Part shown: positions 51,860 to 60,528 of the stretch, piece by piece
Position numbering within the stretch: position 1 is the first letter of the stretch
Layout: every line of letters begins with the position of its first letter
Origin: Dongia deserti
GTDB lineage: Bacteria; Pseudomonadota; Alphaproteobacteria; Dongiales; Dongiaceae
Direction: 5' to 3'
NCBI RefSeq assembly: GCF_003574735.1
Contig: NZ_QORW01000001.1
Location: 186,001 to 250,000, forward strand
DNA: 64,000 nucleotides
Notes under the pieces: model-generated
Seen by the model: only the letters and a program-made list of their open reading frames with translations
Told to the model about the DNA's origin: nothing
The model's database searches: none
Made by a program: the position numbers and the translations under genes

Positions 51860-53826
51860 CAGGCTCCCACAATCCGTGCAACGGCATAGGGTGCCAGCTC
51901 GACCGTGCCGACCTTCTTCAATGTCTTGCCGGCTTTGCCAAGATAGCCCGCGTCCTTGGTCGCGGCGACGAAGCTGCCTTCATCGAGCATGTGCAGCAGC
52001 GCACCGCCGCTGAAGCCCGAGATCTTCGCTTTCTGAGTCTCGCCAGTCAGATTGGCAAGCCATAGAACCGGACCGGACTTGGCTCGGTAAGCGAGCGCCG
52101 CGATCTTGCCGGGCGCGGCGGACTTCGCGTGCACCAACTTGCTGCCGCTGGCACCGGTGAGGCTGGCGATCACGTGGTAGAGCGGATAAACCGCCGGGCC
52201 GCCCACGCCGTCGAAATAGGGCTGCGCATAGTTGGTGCGGCGGTAGATCATGCCGGCCGGACCTGTCGCAGCGCCGAGCGTGATCGCCGATAGGCCACCC
52301 GGCGCGAGTGCGGCGACATAACCAAGAGTCCACGCGGCCCCGAACAGCCCACGCTGGCGCGGGTCCATGTTCGACAGGCACACGCGGCCATTGTCGGGAT
52401 TCGGCGCAGTCGATGCGCCGTAGGGGTTGAGGCGTGCCGGGATGCTGCTGGGCCCTACGCAATAATCCTTGCCCTTGACGAAGGCCTTGGCCGATTGCGT
52501 GACATAGGGCAACGCCTCCAGCGTCTCCATCACGGAGATATCATCGGCCGCATGCACGATCGGACACGTGGTGTGCGTGACGAAATCGAGCAGCTCCGCC
52601 GGCGGACGCTTGCGGTTGAGTTCCGTGAAGAAGGCGAAAGTGCCGCCGCCCAGGCGCACGCCGGGGAACGCCGCGCGCGCCGCTTTGTAGATCTGCTCCA
52701 GCGTCGGGCCAGCTGGTCCCTTGCTGCCCGGCAGGACGCCGCGCAAATCCATGGCGGGGGAAATCGCGATTGCGGCCGGCATCAGCTTGGCGCTCTTGAT
52801 CGCCGCGGAGATCGGCGCGAGCTCCGCCGCCGGCGCCTGCTCACCGGGCAGGATGACTTCCAGGATCACGTCGGCCTTGGTTGCCTGGCCCAGCTTCTCA
52901 TAGACGCTGAGCGTGCCGGCCAATCCGCCGCGCCGTGCATCGACCTCGCAGACGAGATGCTTGGGTGCCGCCGCCGCAATGTGGGGTGCGTTGACCAAGG
53001 CGGCATCGGCTTCGGCCTCGGGAATCGCAACGCCGATCGCCGGCAATGTACCGCCACTGCGGCCAAGCGCAATCTCGACCGGCTTGGCGCGGCCAGCCGC
53101 CTTCGGCCGCGGGAGCTTGCCGGAGAAAGTGAGGTTGACCGATTGCTTGATCTCCACGCCTTTCGGCAGCGTGTAGGGCCAGGGTTCCGCCAACGGGCGG
53201 ACATAGGTCTTGAAGGATGAATCCGTCCAGTTCCGATGATCCTCCATCTCGAACTGATCGCCTTCCATGCGGCAGGTTGCGAAGATGCCCGGCGCCGCCT
53301 TGTGCCGCAGCGATCGGATGGCGAAGAAGGGCTGGACCGGATTGATGATGGCGGGGAACTTGTCTTTCACCTTGCGGCCATCGACGTGCTCGACCTCGAC
53401 CGGATAGCCGGCGACACCGGTCAATGGATGCAGCACGATGAATCCGGTGCGATTGGTGAGGAAGTCTGTCTCCGGCAATGCCGTGGCATTGAACCGCAGC
53501 GCGCCGTCGGCTCCGCAGGAAATCTCCGCATGGTAGGTCAGTAAGCGCTTGGCATCCTTGCAGCGCGCGTCGTAGGTCACGCGGAAATCGCTCTTGCCTT
53601 GCCTGATCTTGAGATTGCTGATCTCCGGAGTGAAGGTGCCCCAGTTCTCATCCCGCACCAGGAAGGCGATGGCACGCAGCACCTCGGTCTCGCCGAGCTT
53701 GATATAACGGAGCGCACCATTATCGAACACAGCGGACAAAGCACCCGCCTGCAAGGTGCGGAGCTTGGGCTCGGGCACCTCCGTGCCGAACAGCTTGATG
53801 GCGCGTTTCGGCTTAATGGGTCGCAT
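51859..53826 (-). CDS. Large lactonase-like protein (D-apionate lactonase family candidate), 655 aa
   Basis: Three parts can be told apart: an N-terminal beta-rich region (1-~255, with VRDENWGTFTPEISNLKIRQ and EMEDHRNWTDSSFKTYVRPL), a middle TIM-barrel-like region (~260-560, with VRLGGGTFAFFTELNRKRPP and VHAADDISVMETLEAL), and a C-terminal beta domain (~575-655). I recall this layout for D-apionate lactonase (ApnL) proteins, often annotated hypothetical; it could also be another glycosidase-like hydrolase. I chose the ATG at 53826 (GGGGAG 8 bases upstream); a GTG precedes it. It lies 19 bases after the ABC ATPase and is coupled to otnK. Confidence 0.6.
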   Translation of the reverse strand: MRPIKPKRAIKLFGTEVPEPKLRTLQAGALSAVFDNGALRYIKLGETEVLRAIAFLVRDENWGTFTPEISNLKIRQGKSDFRVTYDARCKDAKRLLTYHAEISCGADGALRFNATALPETDFLTNRTGFIVLHPLTGVAGYPVEVEHVDGRKVKDKFPAIINPVQPFFAIRSLRHKAAPGIFATCRMEGDQFEMEDHRNWTDSSFKTYVRPLAEPWPYTLPKGVEIKQSVNLTFSGKLPRPKAAGRAKPVEIALGRSGGTLPAIGVAIPEAEADAALVNAPHIAAAAPKHLVCEVDARRGGLAGTLSVYEKLGQATKADVILEVILPGEQAPAAELAPISAAIKSAKLMPAAIAISPAMDLRGVLPGSKGPAGPTLEQIYKAARAAFPGVRLGGGTFAFFTELNRKRPPAELLDFVTHTTCPIVHAADDISVMETLEALPYVTQSAKAFVKGKDYCVGPSSIPARLNPYGASTAPNPDNGRVCLSNMDPRQRGLFGAAWTLGYVAALAPGGLSAITLGAATGPAGMIYRRTNYAQPYFDGVGGPAVYPLYHVIASLTGASGSKLVHAKSAAPGKIAALAYRAKSGPVLWLANLTGETQKAKISGFSGGALLHMLDEGSFVAATKDAGYLGKAGKTLKKVGTVELAPYAVARIVGA

Positions 53827-53845
53827 CACGATCTCTCCCCTATTC

Positions 53846-54937
53846 TCAAATCACGCGATTGCTCTCTGGATCGATCAAGACGGCTCGGTTCATGTCGAGG
53901 TCGAGGTCGATCCGCTCGCCCGGCCGCTGCACGTCGTGCGATTCCAGCTCCGCCACGGTCGGAACGCCGCCCAGCGGGAAGGTGATATAGGCGCGCGAGC
54001 CGGTCGGTTGGACCAGCTCGACCGTCACGCCGAGGCGCTGGTGCCCCGGCCGGTCGCTACCATTGGCGCGCGTCACATATTGCGGTCGAAGCCCGAGAAC
54101 GACGGATTGTCCGTCGGAGAAGCCGTTGCGCTGCCGCGGCGGCAAGGCGAGGCTAATATTGTCCCCGAACTTGATCGCCCAACCGCCCCCCGATTGCGTG
54201 AGTTGCGCCGGAATGAAATTCATCTGCGGCGAGCCCAGGAATCCCGCCACGAAACGCGTTGCCGGACGCTCATAGAGATCGAGTGGCGTGCCGGCCTGCT
54301 CGATCAGCCCCTCGCGCAGCAGCACGATCCGATCCGCGAGGGTCATCGCCTCGATCTGGTCATGGGTCACATAGATCATGGTGGTGCCCAGCTCCTGGTG
54401 CAGGCGCTTGATCTCGCTGCGCATCTCGTCGCGCAACTGGGCATCGAGGTTGCTCAAGGGCTCGTCGAATAGGAACAAGCGCGCATTGCGCACGATGGCA
54501 CGACCGATGGCGACCCGCTGCCGCTGGCCACCCGACAGCTGGCGCGGCAGGCGGTCCAGCAGCGGCGTGATGCCGAGCATGTCGGCGGCGCGCCGGACCC
54601 GGGTCTCGATCTCCGCCTGAGGCGTCTTGCGAGCGCGCAGACCGAACGCGATGTTCTCGAACACGTTCATGTAGGGATAGAGCGCATAGTTCTGGAACAC
54701 CATGGCGATGTCGCGGTCGCGCGGGCGAACATAGTTCACCACGCGTCCGCCGATCTCCAATGTCCCGCCGTCGGGTGTCTCCAATCCCGCAATGGTGCGC
54801 AGCAAGGTGGACTTGCCGCAGCCGGATGGGCCGACCAGGACCGTGAACTCGCCCGAGGCAACTTCGAGGTCGATGCCGCGCACCGCCTGAACGCCACCAT
54901 AATGCTTGTGGAGATTGGTGATCTTGAGATCGGCCAT
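53846..54937 (-). CDS. Sugar ABC transporter ATP-binding protein (UgpC/MalK type), 363 aa
   Basis: Walker A GPSGCGKST, Q-loop FQNYALYPYM, signature LSGGQRQRVAIGRA, Walker B LFLFDEPLSNLDAQ and H-loop YVTHDQIEAMT are all present. A C-terminal OB-fold regulatory domain follows (~235-363, VVLGLRPQYVTR), as in MalK-type importers. It powers the importer whose two permeases and binding protein lie immediately upstream (15-base gap to the permease). Confidence 0.95.
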   Translation of the reverse strand: MADLKITNLHKHYGGVQAVRGIDLEVASGEFTVLVGPSGCGKSTLLRTIAGLETPDGGTLEIGGRVVNYVRPRDRDIAMVFQNYALYPYMNVFENIAFGLRARKTPQAEIETRVRRAADMLGITPLLDRLPRQLSGGQRQRVAIGRAIVRNARLFLFDEPLSNLDAQLRDEMRSEIKRLHQELGTTMIYVTHDQIEAMTLADRIVLLREGLIEQAGTPLDLYERPATRFVAGFLGSPQMNFIPAQLTQSGGGWAIKFGDNISLALPPRQRNGFSDGQSVVLGLRPQYVTRANGSDRPGHQRLGVTVELVQPTGSRAYITFPLGGVPTVAELESHDVQRPGERIDLDLDMNRAVLIDPESNRVI

Positions 54938-54952
54938 ATGCCCTGCCCCGCT

Positions 54953-55795
54953 CTACCCTTTGACTGCGCCCATGGAGATGCCGCGCACCAGATAACGCTG
55001 CAGCGTCGCGACCGTGAAGAATACCGGAATGGTGCCAAGCACCGACATGGCCGCGATCTTGGCCCAGAAATTCGACTGGCCGCCGAAATAGTGCGTCACC
55101 TGCACGGTGTAGGTGATGACCTCCGTTCGGGTCAGAACCAGCGCGAATAGAAAATCGTTCCAGGCGAACACGAATGTGAAGACGGCGGTTGCAAACAGCC
55201 CCGAGCGCACCATGGGGAACACCACCTTCCACAGCACTTCCCAGCGCGTGCAGCCGTCGACCAACGCACTTTCCTCCAGCTCCAGCGGAAGATCCTCGAT
55301 ATAACCGCGCATCATCCAGATGACGTACGGCAGGCTGAACGCGGTGTAGAGGATGATGAGGCCGTGATAGGAATCCACCCAGCCGAAGAACACGTAGAGC
55401 AGGAAGATCGGAAATGCGATCGCGATCGGCGGCATCATGCGCTGCGAGATGATCCAGACCGCGAGGTTCTCGCCGCCCGTCTTGAACCGCACCAGGCTGT
55501 AGGCGCAGATGGTGCCCAGCACCATGGCGATCACCGTGCTGACGCCCGCCAGCACCAGGCTGTTCCATACCGTCACCGCGTCGCCGTCCTTGAACAGCAC
55601 GCGGTAGTTCGCGAACTGGATGCTCTCCGGATACCAGACCGGCGGGAAGGCGAATATCTCCTCCGGCGTCTTGAACGAAATGATGAACAGCCAATAGACG
55701 GGAAACAGGAACACGATCGTCAGCGCGAGCACGGCGAGGTAACGCAGCGCGAGGACGGTGCCAGGCCGGCGCAGGAAGGGCGCTTGCGGGGTCAT
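54953..55795 (-). CDS. Sugar ABC transporter permease, MalG type, 280 aa
   Basis: Six predicted spans with the cytoplasmic EAA-like loop EESALVDGCTRWEVLWKVVFPMVRSG contacting the ATPase. An N-terminal LAVLALTIVFLFPVYWLFIISFK span is typical of MalG-type proteins. Its ATG overlaps the MalF-type gene stop (ATGA). Confidence 0.93.
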   Translation of the reverse strand: MTPQAPFLRRPGTVLALRYLAVLALTIVFLFPVYWLFIISFKTPEEIFAFPPVWYPESIQFANYRVLFKDGDAVTVWNSLVLAGVSTVIAMVLGTICAYSLVRFKTGGENLAVWIISQRMMPPIAIAFPIFLLYVFFGWVDSYHGLIILYTAFSLPYVIWMMRGYIEDLPLELEESALVDGCTRWEVLWKVVFPMVRSGLFATAVFTFVFAWNDFLFALVLTRTEVITYTVQVTHYFGGQSNFWAKIAAMSVLGTIPVFFTVATLQRYLVRGISMGAVKG

Positions 55796-56715
55796 TTCGC
55801 CAACCCCATGCGGCGGATGGCCCAGACCACGATGACGGTGAGCATCGCGATTACCAGGAAGGCGATGGCGGCGGTGTAGCTGGTCTCGAACTGCTGAAAG
55901 CCCTGGACGTAGGTATAGATCGAGATCGTCTCCGTCATGGTGCCCGGCCCGCCCTGGGTCAGCGCCCAGATCACGTCGAAGATGCGAACGAGATCGAGGC
56001 CGCGGATCAGGATGGCGATCGCCATGACCGGCCAGATCGACGGCAGCACGATCTTGAAGAAGGTACGCCAGTAGCCCGCGCCGTCAATCTCCGCCGCCTC
56101 AGTCAGCGACTTGTCCACGTTCGACAGCGCAGCCAGCAGGATCAGGAACATGAACGGCGTCCACTGCCACACTTCGCAGATGAAGATGGAGGGGTAGACG
56201 AGATTCGGATTGACGGTCCACAGGATGGTCATAGGCTCGCCCGCGAACCACCCGATGATCTGGTTGATCGGCCCATAGCGATTGTCGAACATCAACCGCC
56301 AGGTGGCGCCAGCCACGATCGGCGAGATGACCGTCGGCAGAACCAGCAGCGACACGAAGATCTGCCGGCCCGGCATGCGTTCCAGGAACAATTGCGCCAT
56401 CAGAAGCCCGAGCACGAGCTCCAGCGGCAGGGCGATGATGGTGATGAGCGCCGTGTGGAGCAGCGCCTGCCACAAGCGCGCATCCTTGAAAAGTTGCGCA
56501 TAGTTGATGAAACCGGCGAAGGAGGTATCGACCTCCATCATGGTGATGTTCTGGAAACTGACGATCAGCGAATAGATCAGCGGGAACAGGCCCACCAGCA
56601 GCAGCAGGAAGATCGCTGGCGCGATCAGCCAGTATTTGAAGAAGCGGTCGGGCGCATGGCCGGCGGGCGCGGCCACGCCGCCCGCCGCCATCGCCGATGT
56701 TGCACTCTCGCTCAT
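55792..56715 (-). CDS. Sugar ABC transporter permease, MalF type, 307 aa
   Basis: Six spans, starting LIAPAIFLLLLVGLFPLIYSLIVSF, and the EAA-type loop EAAEIDGAGYWRTFFKIVLPSIWPVMAIA. GGPGTMTETISIYTY is typical of this family. The ATG at 56715 was preferred; an in-frame ATG at 56745 and longer starts are possible. A hairpin (56756-56782) lies between it and the binding-protein gene. Confidence 0.93.
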   Translation of the reverse strand: MSESATSAMAAGGVAAPAGHAPDRFFKYWLIAPAIFLLLLVGLFPLIYSLIVSFQNITMMEVDTSFAGFINYAQLFKDARLWQALLHTALITIIALPLELVLGLLMAQLFLERMPGRQIFVSLLVLPTVISPIVAGATWRLMFDNRYGPINQIIGWFAGEPMTILWTVNPNLVYPSIFICEVWQWTPFMFLILLAALSNVDKSLTEAAEIDGAGYWRTFFKIVLPSIWPVMAIAILIRGLDLVRIFDVIWALTQGGPGTMTETISIYTYVQGFQQFETSYTAAIAFLVIAMLTVIVVWAIRRMGLAK

Positions 56716-56755
56716 GCGCGTGACGCATCCCCCTGAGGTCGCCATCACCGCTGCG

Positions 56756-56782
56756 CCCCGCCCTGCGCGAGGCAGAGCGGGG
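56756..56782 (-). terminator. Stem-loop between binding protein and permease genes
   Basis: CCCCGCCCTGC (56756-56766), five-base loop GCGAG, GCAGAGCGGGG (56772-56782), an 11-bp stem with one wobble pair. There is no T-run, so it is more likely an RNA-stabilising or attenuating hairpin that keeps the binding-protein mRNA abundant than a full terminator. Confidence 0.5.
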
Positions 56783-56810
56783 GAGCGGTGTTGGGTGACT
56801 GCCGAACGCT

Positions 56811-58247
56811 CTATTGCGGATAGGCGCCCGACTTCGCTGCCCAAGCCTGATACACGGCCTTTTGCTTGTCGACCCCGATTTTCGCGGTGATCGCGTCCCA
56901 CTCGGCGGCGGCAGCGTCGAGGATGGACTTGGCGTCTTCACCGGCCCATAGCTTGCTGATTGCCTGGCGCAGGACCTCTTCGTACTTATCGGTCTGGAGC
57001 AGAGACAGATCGAGCAGGCCGGTCTTAGCCCCTTCGCTCAGCGTAGCCAGGTAGTCCTTCGCGTCGGGCCACTTGGCCAAATATTCCGGGCTGGTGAAAT
57101 GCGAATCCCGGAACGGATCGCGCAGAGCGTAGGGCAGCTGCACGCGCTGGAGGCTGACGTCTTCGCTGTTCAGCCACTGGATGAAGAGATAGGCCGCGTC
57201 CTTGTTCTTGCTGGTCGAGGCGACCGACAGCGCGAAACCGGCCGCCAGCTCCGGATGGCCGCCCGGCGGCAGGGCATAGCCAACCTTGCCGGCGATCTGC
57301 GATTTCGGCACCCAGCTCAGCACTTCCTGGTCGGTGCCGTATCCGGCGGCCCAGCGGCCGTAGGGCGGCCAGGAGATGGTCATGGCCGTCTGCCCCTGCA
57401 GGAACGCGGCGAGGTTCTCGACGAAGCCCCACTGCTCCACGCCCGGCGGCATGAACTTGTTCTCGGCCCGCATGCCTTCGAGCACCTTCACGCCGACGTC
57501 GCTGTTGATGGTCGCCTTCATCGTCTCGGCATCGAAGAACTTGCCGCCTTCGGTGCGGAACCGCTCCTGGAACATGAACATGCCGTACGGTGGCTGGCGG
57601 AAGAACGCGGCGCCGTACATGTCCGGCTTGTACTTGTCGGTCAGGAACTGGCCGATCTCGGCGAACTCCTTCCAGGTCTTGGGCGGCGCGAGGTCGTAGC
57701 CGTGCTTGGCCTTGAACTCATCCTTGGTCGCCTGGTCGCCGAAGATGTCCTTGCGGTAGTAGAAGACGAAGACGTCGCCGTCATCCGGGAAGCCGTAGAT
57801 CTTGTCGCCCACCTTCATCTGGTTGTCGCGATAGGTCGGGGCGATGGTTTGCAGCTCCGCCGCATAACCGTATTTCTCGACATAGGGATCGAGCACCTCC
57901 AGGGCGCCGGCATTGGCAAGATCGGGCATCCAAGCGGGCACCACGTTGAGCGCATCATAGGCGCCGGTGCCGGCCCGGTATTCCTGCATGATCTTGGTGA
58001 ACATCTCGGCGATCGGCAGCTCAACCACCTTCACCTTGATGCCGGTCAGCTCTTCCCACTTCGGACCCGAGAAGTTCAGGGGATCCAACGCCTGCAAGCC
58101 TGCTTCCCAGGCGATGGTGATGGTCTGCCCGCGATATTTCTGGGCCTCCTTCACGGCGATCTCTGCCGCGCTCTCGGCCATTGCAGCGGACGCCCACGAC
58201 ATCGCCAAGCCGGCGACGGCGCCCACCCATGCCACTGTCTTGATCAT
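56811..58247 (-). CDS. Extracellular solute-binding protein family 1 (sugar/polyol ABC importer), 478 aa
   Basis: A signal peptide (residues 1-24, IKTVAWVGAVAGLAMSWASAAMA) is followed by a large periplasmic binding fold: IAEMFTKIMQEYRAGTGAYDALNVVPAW, the hinge and GQTAMTISWPPYGRWAAGYG. Family-1 proteins bind mono- to oligosaccharides and polyols. It is the first transport gene of the leftward unit and stands 97 bases after the dehydrogenase; that gap may hold an internal promoter. Confidence 0.93.
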   Translation of the reverse strand: MIKTVAWVGAVAGLAMSWASAAMAESAAEIAVKEAQKYRGQTITIAWEAGLQALDPLNFSGPKWEELTGIKVKVVELPIAEMFTKIMQEYRAGTGAYDALNVVPAWMPDLANAGALEVLDPYVEKYGYAAELQTIAPTYRDNQMKVGDKIYGFPDDGDVFVFYYRKDIFGDQATKDEFKAKHGYDLAPPKTWKEFAEIGQFLTDKYKPDMYGAAFFRQPPYGMFMFQERFRTEGGKFFDAETMKATINSDVGVKVLEGMRAENKFMPPGVEQWGFVENLAAFLQGQTAMTISWPPYGRWAAGYGTDQEVLSWVPKSQIAGKVGYALPPGGHPELAAGFALSVASTSKNKDAAYLFIQWLNSEDVSLQRVQLPYALRDPFRDSHFTSPEYLAKWPDAKDYLATLSEGAKTGLLDLSLLQTDKYEEVLRQAISKLWAGEDAKSILDAAAAEWDAITAKIGVDKQKAVYQAWAAKSGAYPQ

Positions 58248-58344
58248 GATCTCTCTCCCATTTACGGCGATCGCGCCGTGGCGCTCGCCTTGTTATCCCT
58301 TGCCGGCCTCCCCGACCGGGTAGGGATTCCTTGCAGCCGCGGCG

Positions 58345-59394
58345 CTAAGCGCCGAAGCGGTTGCGATAATTGTCCAGCCGCGTCTTGAAGGGCGGTTGAT
58401 CCAGAACAGCGCGATTGACGACGCCGCGTGGCACGCGGCCGTGCTGGATGTCCAGAACTGCTTTGACGTCCGCTGCGCCGTTGCCGGCGAAGCACTGATC
58501 CGTCCAGCACAGAGCGTGCGGCGCCAGGATCACGTTGTCGAGTTTCAGGATCGGATCATCCGGTGCCGGCGGCTCCACCTCCAGCACGTCCAGGCCAGCC
58601 CCCGCGATGCGCCGTTCGCTGAGCACTTTGGTCAGCGCCGCCTGATCGACGATCGGCCCGCGCGCGGTGTTGATGAGATACGCCGTCGGTTTCATGAGCG
58701 ACAGGCGTTCTGCATTGACCAGGTGTCGAGTCTCCGGTGTCAGCGGGCAATTGACGCACAGCACGTCGGAGCGCCGGAACACATCCTCCAGCCCCACCAG
58801 CTCGATCCCAAGCTCTGCAGCGATCGCCTTGTCGGCCAATGGATCGTGCGCGATGAATTTCATGTCGAACGGCTTGGCCAGGCGAAACAGCTCCGCCCCG
58901 ATATTGCCGATGCCGACGGAACCCAAAGTGCGCCCCACCAGCCCCACCCCCATGTGCTCGGCGCGCTTGTTGAAGGTCTCGGGTCCGCCGCGCGTCAGCT
59001 TGTCCTTGATCATCAGCTTGCCGGTCAACGCCAGCATGAACGTGATGATCGAGACGGCAACGGGCCGGCGCACGCCGTCGGGCGTAATCACGAGGGGAAT
59101 ACCCGCTTCGGTGCAGGCCGGAACGTCGACATTGTCGTAGCCGACGCCGAAGCGAGCTACCACCGAGAGGCGGCCATTCGGATGGATGCTCTCGCGCGCG
59201 AACCGCGGCATCAGCAGAATGAGCGCGTCGAAATCGGCGATCTGGTCCGCGCGAACTGGATTGGCGTTCTCCAGGAACGCGACCTCGACGCCCGGCGCCG
59301 ATTGCAGCGGCGCAAGATCGAAGTCCGGGAAAGTCGGCGAACCGTCCGCCTTCCTGAAATCGCCTGACAATGCGACGCGGAACGTGTCGGCCAT
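58345..59394 (-). CDS. D-isomer 2-hydroxyacid dehydrogenase, 349 aa
   Basis: Rossmann motif GRTLGSVGIGNIGAELFRLAKPF, the catalytic Arg in NTARGPIVDQ, the Glu in the LDVLEVEPP block, and His in LAPHALCWTD, all standard for the family. It oxidises or reduces a 2-hydroxy acid with NAD(P). I used the ATG at 59394; a GTG at 59403 is possible. It follows the HpcH-type aldolase by 12 bases and suggests a hydroxypyruvate-like or glyoxylate-like intermediate. Confidence 0.92.
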   Translation of the reverse strand: MADTFRVALSGDFRKADGSPTFPDFDLAPLQSAPGVEVAFLENANPVRADQIADFDALILLMPRFARESIHPNGRLSVVARFGVGYDNVDVPACTEAGIPLVITPDGVRRPVAVSIITFMLALTGKLMIKDKLTRGGPETFNKRAEHMGVGLVGRTLGSVGIGNIGAELFRLAKPFDMKFIAHDPLADKAIAAELGIELVGLEDVFRRSDVLCVNCPLTPETRHLVNAERLSLMKPTAYLINTARGPIVDQAALTKVLSERRIAGAGLDVLEVEPPAPDDPILKLDNVILAPHALCWTDQCFAGNGAADVKAVLDIQHGRVPRGVVNRAVLDQPPFKTRLDNYRNRFGA

Positions 59395-59406
59395 TTCTGC
59401 CACCGT

Positions 59407-60183
59407 CTATTTGCAGCCGGCGCGAAGCTGGTTCACCGCTTCGGTCAAGGCACCCTGCAGCACCCAGACATCGCCCGAGTAACAGATGAAGTCGAAGCCC
59501 CACTTGTAGTAGTCGATACCAGTCTTGACGTCCGGCACCAGGCGGCCCGTCGCCTTGTTGTGCTTGCGGCAGGCCGCGACCACGCGGTCGATCGCGCCGG
59601 TGAACTTGGGATTGCCGAACTCGCCCGGAATGCCGAGCGATACCGACAGGTCGAAGTGCCCGACCCACAGGCAATCGACGCCGTCGACCGCCGCGATGGC
59701 CTCGGCGTTCTCGACGCCTTCCGCGGTTTCGATCTGGCAGAACAGAGTCGTGCGCTTGTTGGCACCGGCCAGCTTCTCCGGCACAGGCCCTGCGGTGTAG
59801 CCATCATGCGCCACGCCGAGCGCCACACCACGCTTGCCTTCCGGGTAGTACTTCATGCAATCGAGGATCGCCCGCGCTTCCTTGGCATTGCCGACCATCG
59901 GCAGCATGATGCCTTCGGCACCCATATCGCAGGCGCGCGCGATGTGGTGATATTCCTTGGACGGCACGCGCACGACTGGCGCGATGTCGGCTGCCTCGAA
60001 GTAGCGGATGGCGCTCTTCACCGTCTCGTAGCCGAATCCTGAATGCTCCAGATCGAACAGGACGAACTCGCAGCCGGCATTCTTCATGATGTGGCCGATG
60101 CCAGGTGTCGCAAACTCCACAATGAAGTGGCCCAGCTTCAACCCCCTGGTACGCGACATCGCTTTCAAGCCGGTCTCGGCCAT
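59407..60183 (-). CDS. HpcH/HpaI family aldolase, 258 aa
   Basis: Metal-dependent class II pyruvate aldolase fold: FVLFDLEHSGFGYE (with Glu/Asp residues), VRVPSKEYHHIARACDMGAEGIMLPMVGNAKEA and CQIETAEGVENAEAI, the metal-ligand Glu segment. It cleaves 2-keto-3-deoxy acids to pyruvate or hydroxypyruvate and an aldehyde. The ATG at 60183 has GGAGG five bases upstream; an adjacent ATG at 60186 is nearly as good. Confidence 0.9.
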   Translation of the reverse strand: MAETGLKAMSRTRGLKLGHFIVEFATPGIGHIMKNAGCEFVLFDLEHSGFGYETVKSAIRYFEAADIAPVVRVPSKEYHHIARACDMGAEGIMLPMVGNAKEARAILDCMKYYPEGKRGVALGVAHDGYTAGPVPEKLAGANKRTTLFCQIETAEGVENAEAIAAVDGVDCLWVGHFDLSVSLGIPGEFGNPKFTGAIDRVVAACRKHNKATGRLVPDVKTGIDYYKWGFDFICYSGDVWVLQGALTEAVNQLRAGCK

Positions 60184-60219
60184 CATTTCCTCCCTGTTCC
60201 TTGCCGAGGATGGCAGTCT

Positions 60220-60528
60220 TCAGGCTGCCGATCCCTCGCACACCAAATTCAACTCCGTAACTTTCTTGTCTGCCACGAGATCGGCGCTCGCCTCGTTGAA
60301 GCGCGCGAAGTGGCTGGTGTTCACATGCGCCTGGAACGCGGCGCGATCGTCATAGATCTCATAGAGCACGATGCGGTCGGTGTCGCTCGGCGATTCCAGC
60401 ACATCGAAGCGGCGGCAGCCGGGCTCGTCACGGCACGATGCTCGGGCATTTTCGTCGATCAGGCGGCGAAAGTCGCTCCTGGCGCCCGGCTTCAGGCGGA
60501 AATCCACCATGATCACGAAGCCGTTCAT
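60220..60528 (-). CDS. ABM-domain (antibiotic biosynthesis monooxygenase-like) protein, 102 aa
   Basis: Starts MNGFVIMVDFRLKPG and has the ferredoxin-like dimeric fold typical of ABM proteins: FDVLESPSDTDRIVLYEIYDDRAAFQAHVNTSHFARF. Such proteins are usually small accessory enzymes or stress-related monooxygenase folds; role here unknown. Its start overlaps the GntR stop (ATGA). Confidence 0.82.
   Translation of the reverse strand: MNGFVIMVDFRLKPGARSDFRRLIDENARASCRDEPGCRRFDVLESPSDTDRIVLYEIYDDRAAFQAHVNTSHFARFNEASADLVADKKVTELNLVCEGSAA

Noticed and set aside
57099-58388. A 429-codon + strand frame opposite the ABC binding protein
   Set aside because: Leu/Val/Gly/His-rich shadow of the opposite strand; the minus-strand frame has a signal peptide and family motifs.
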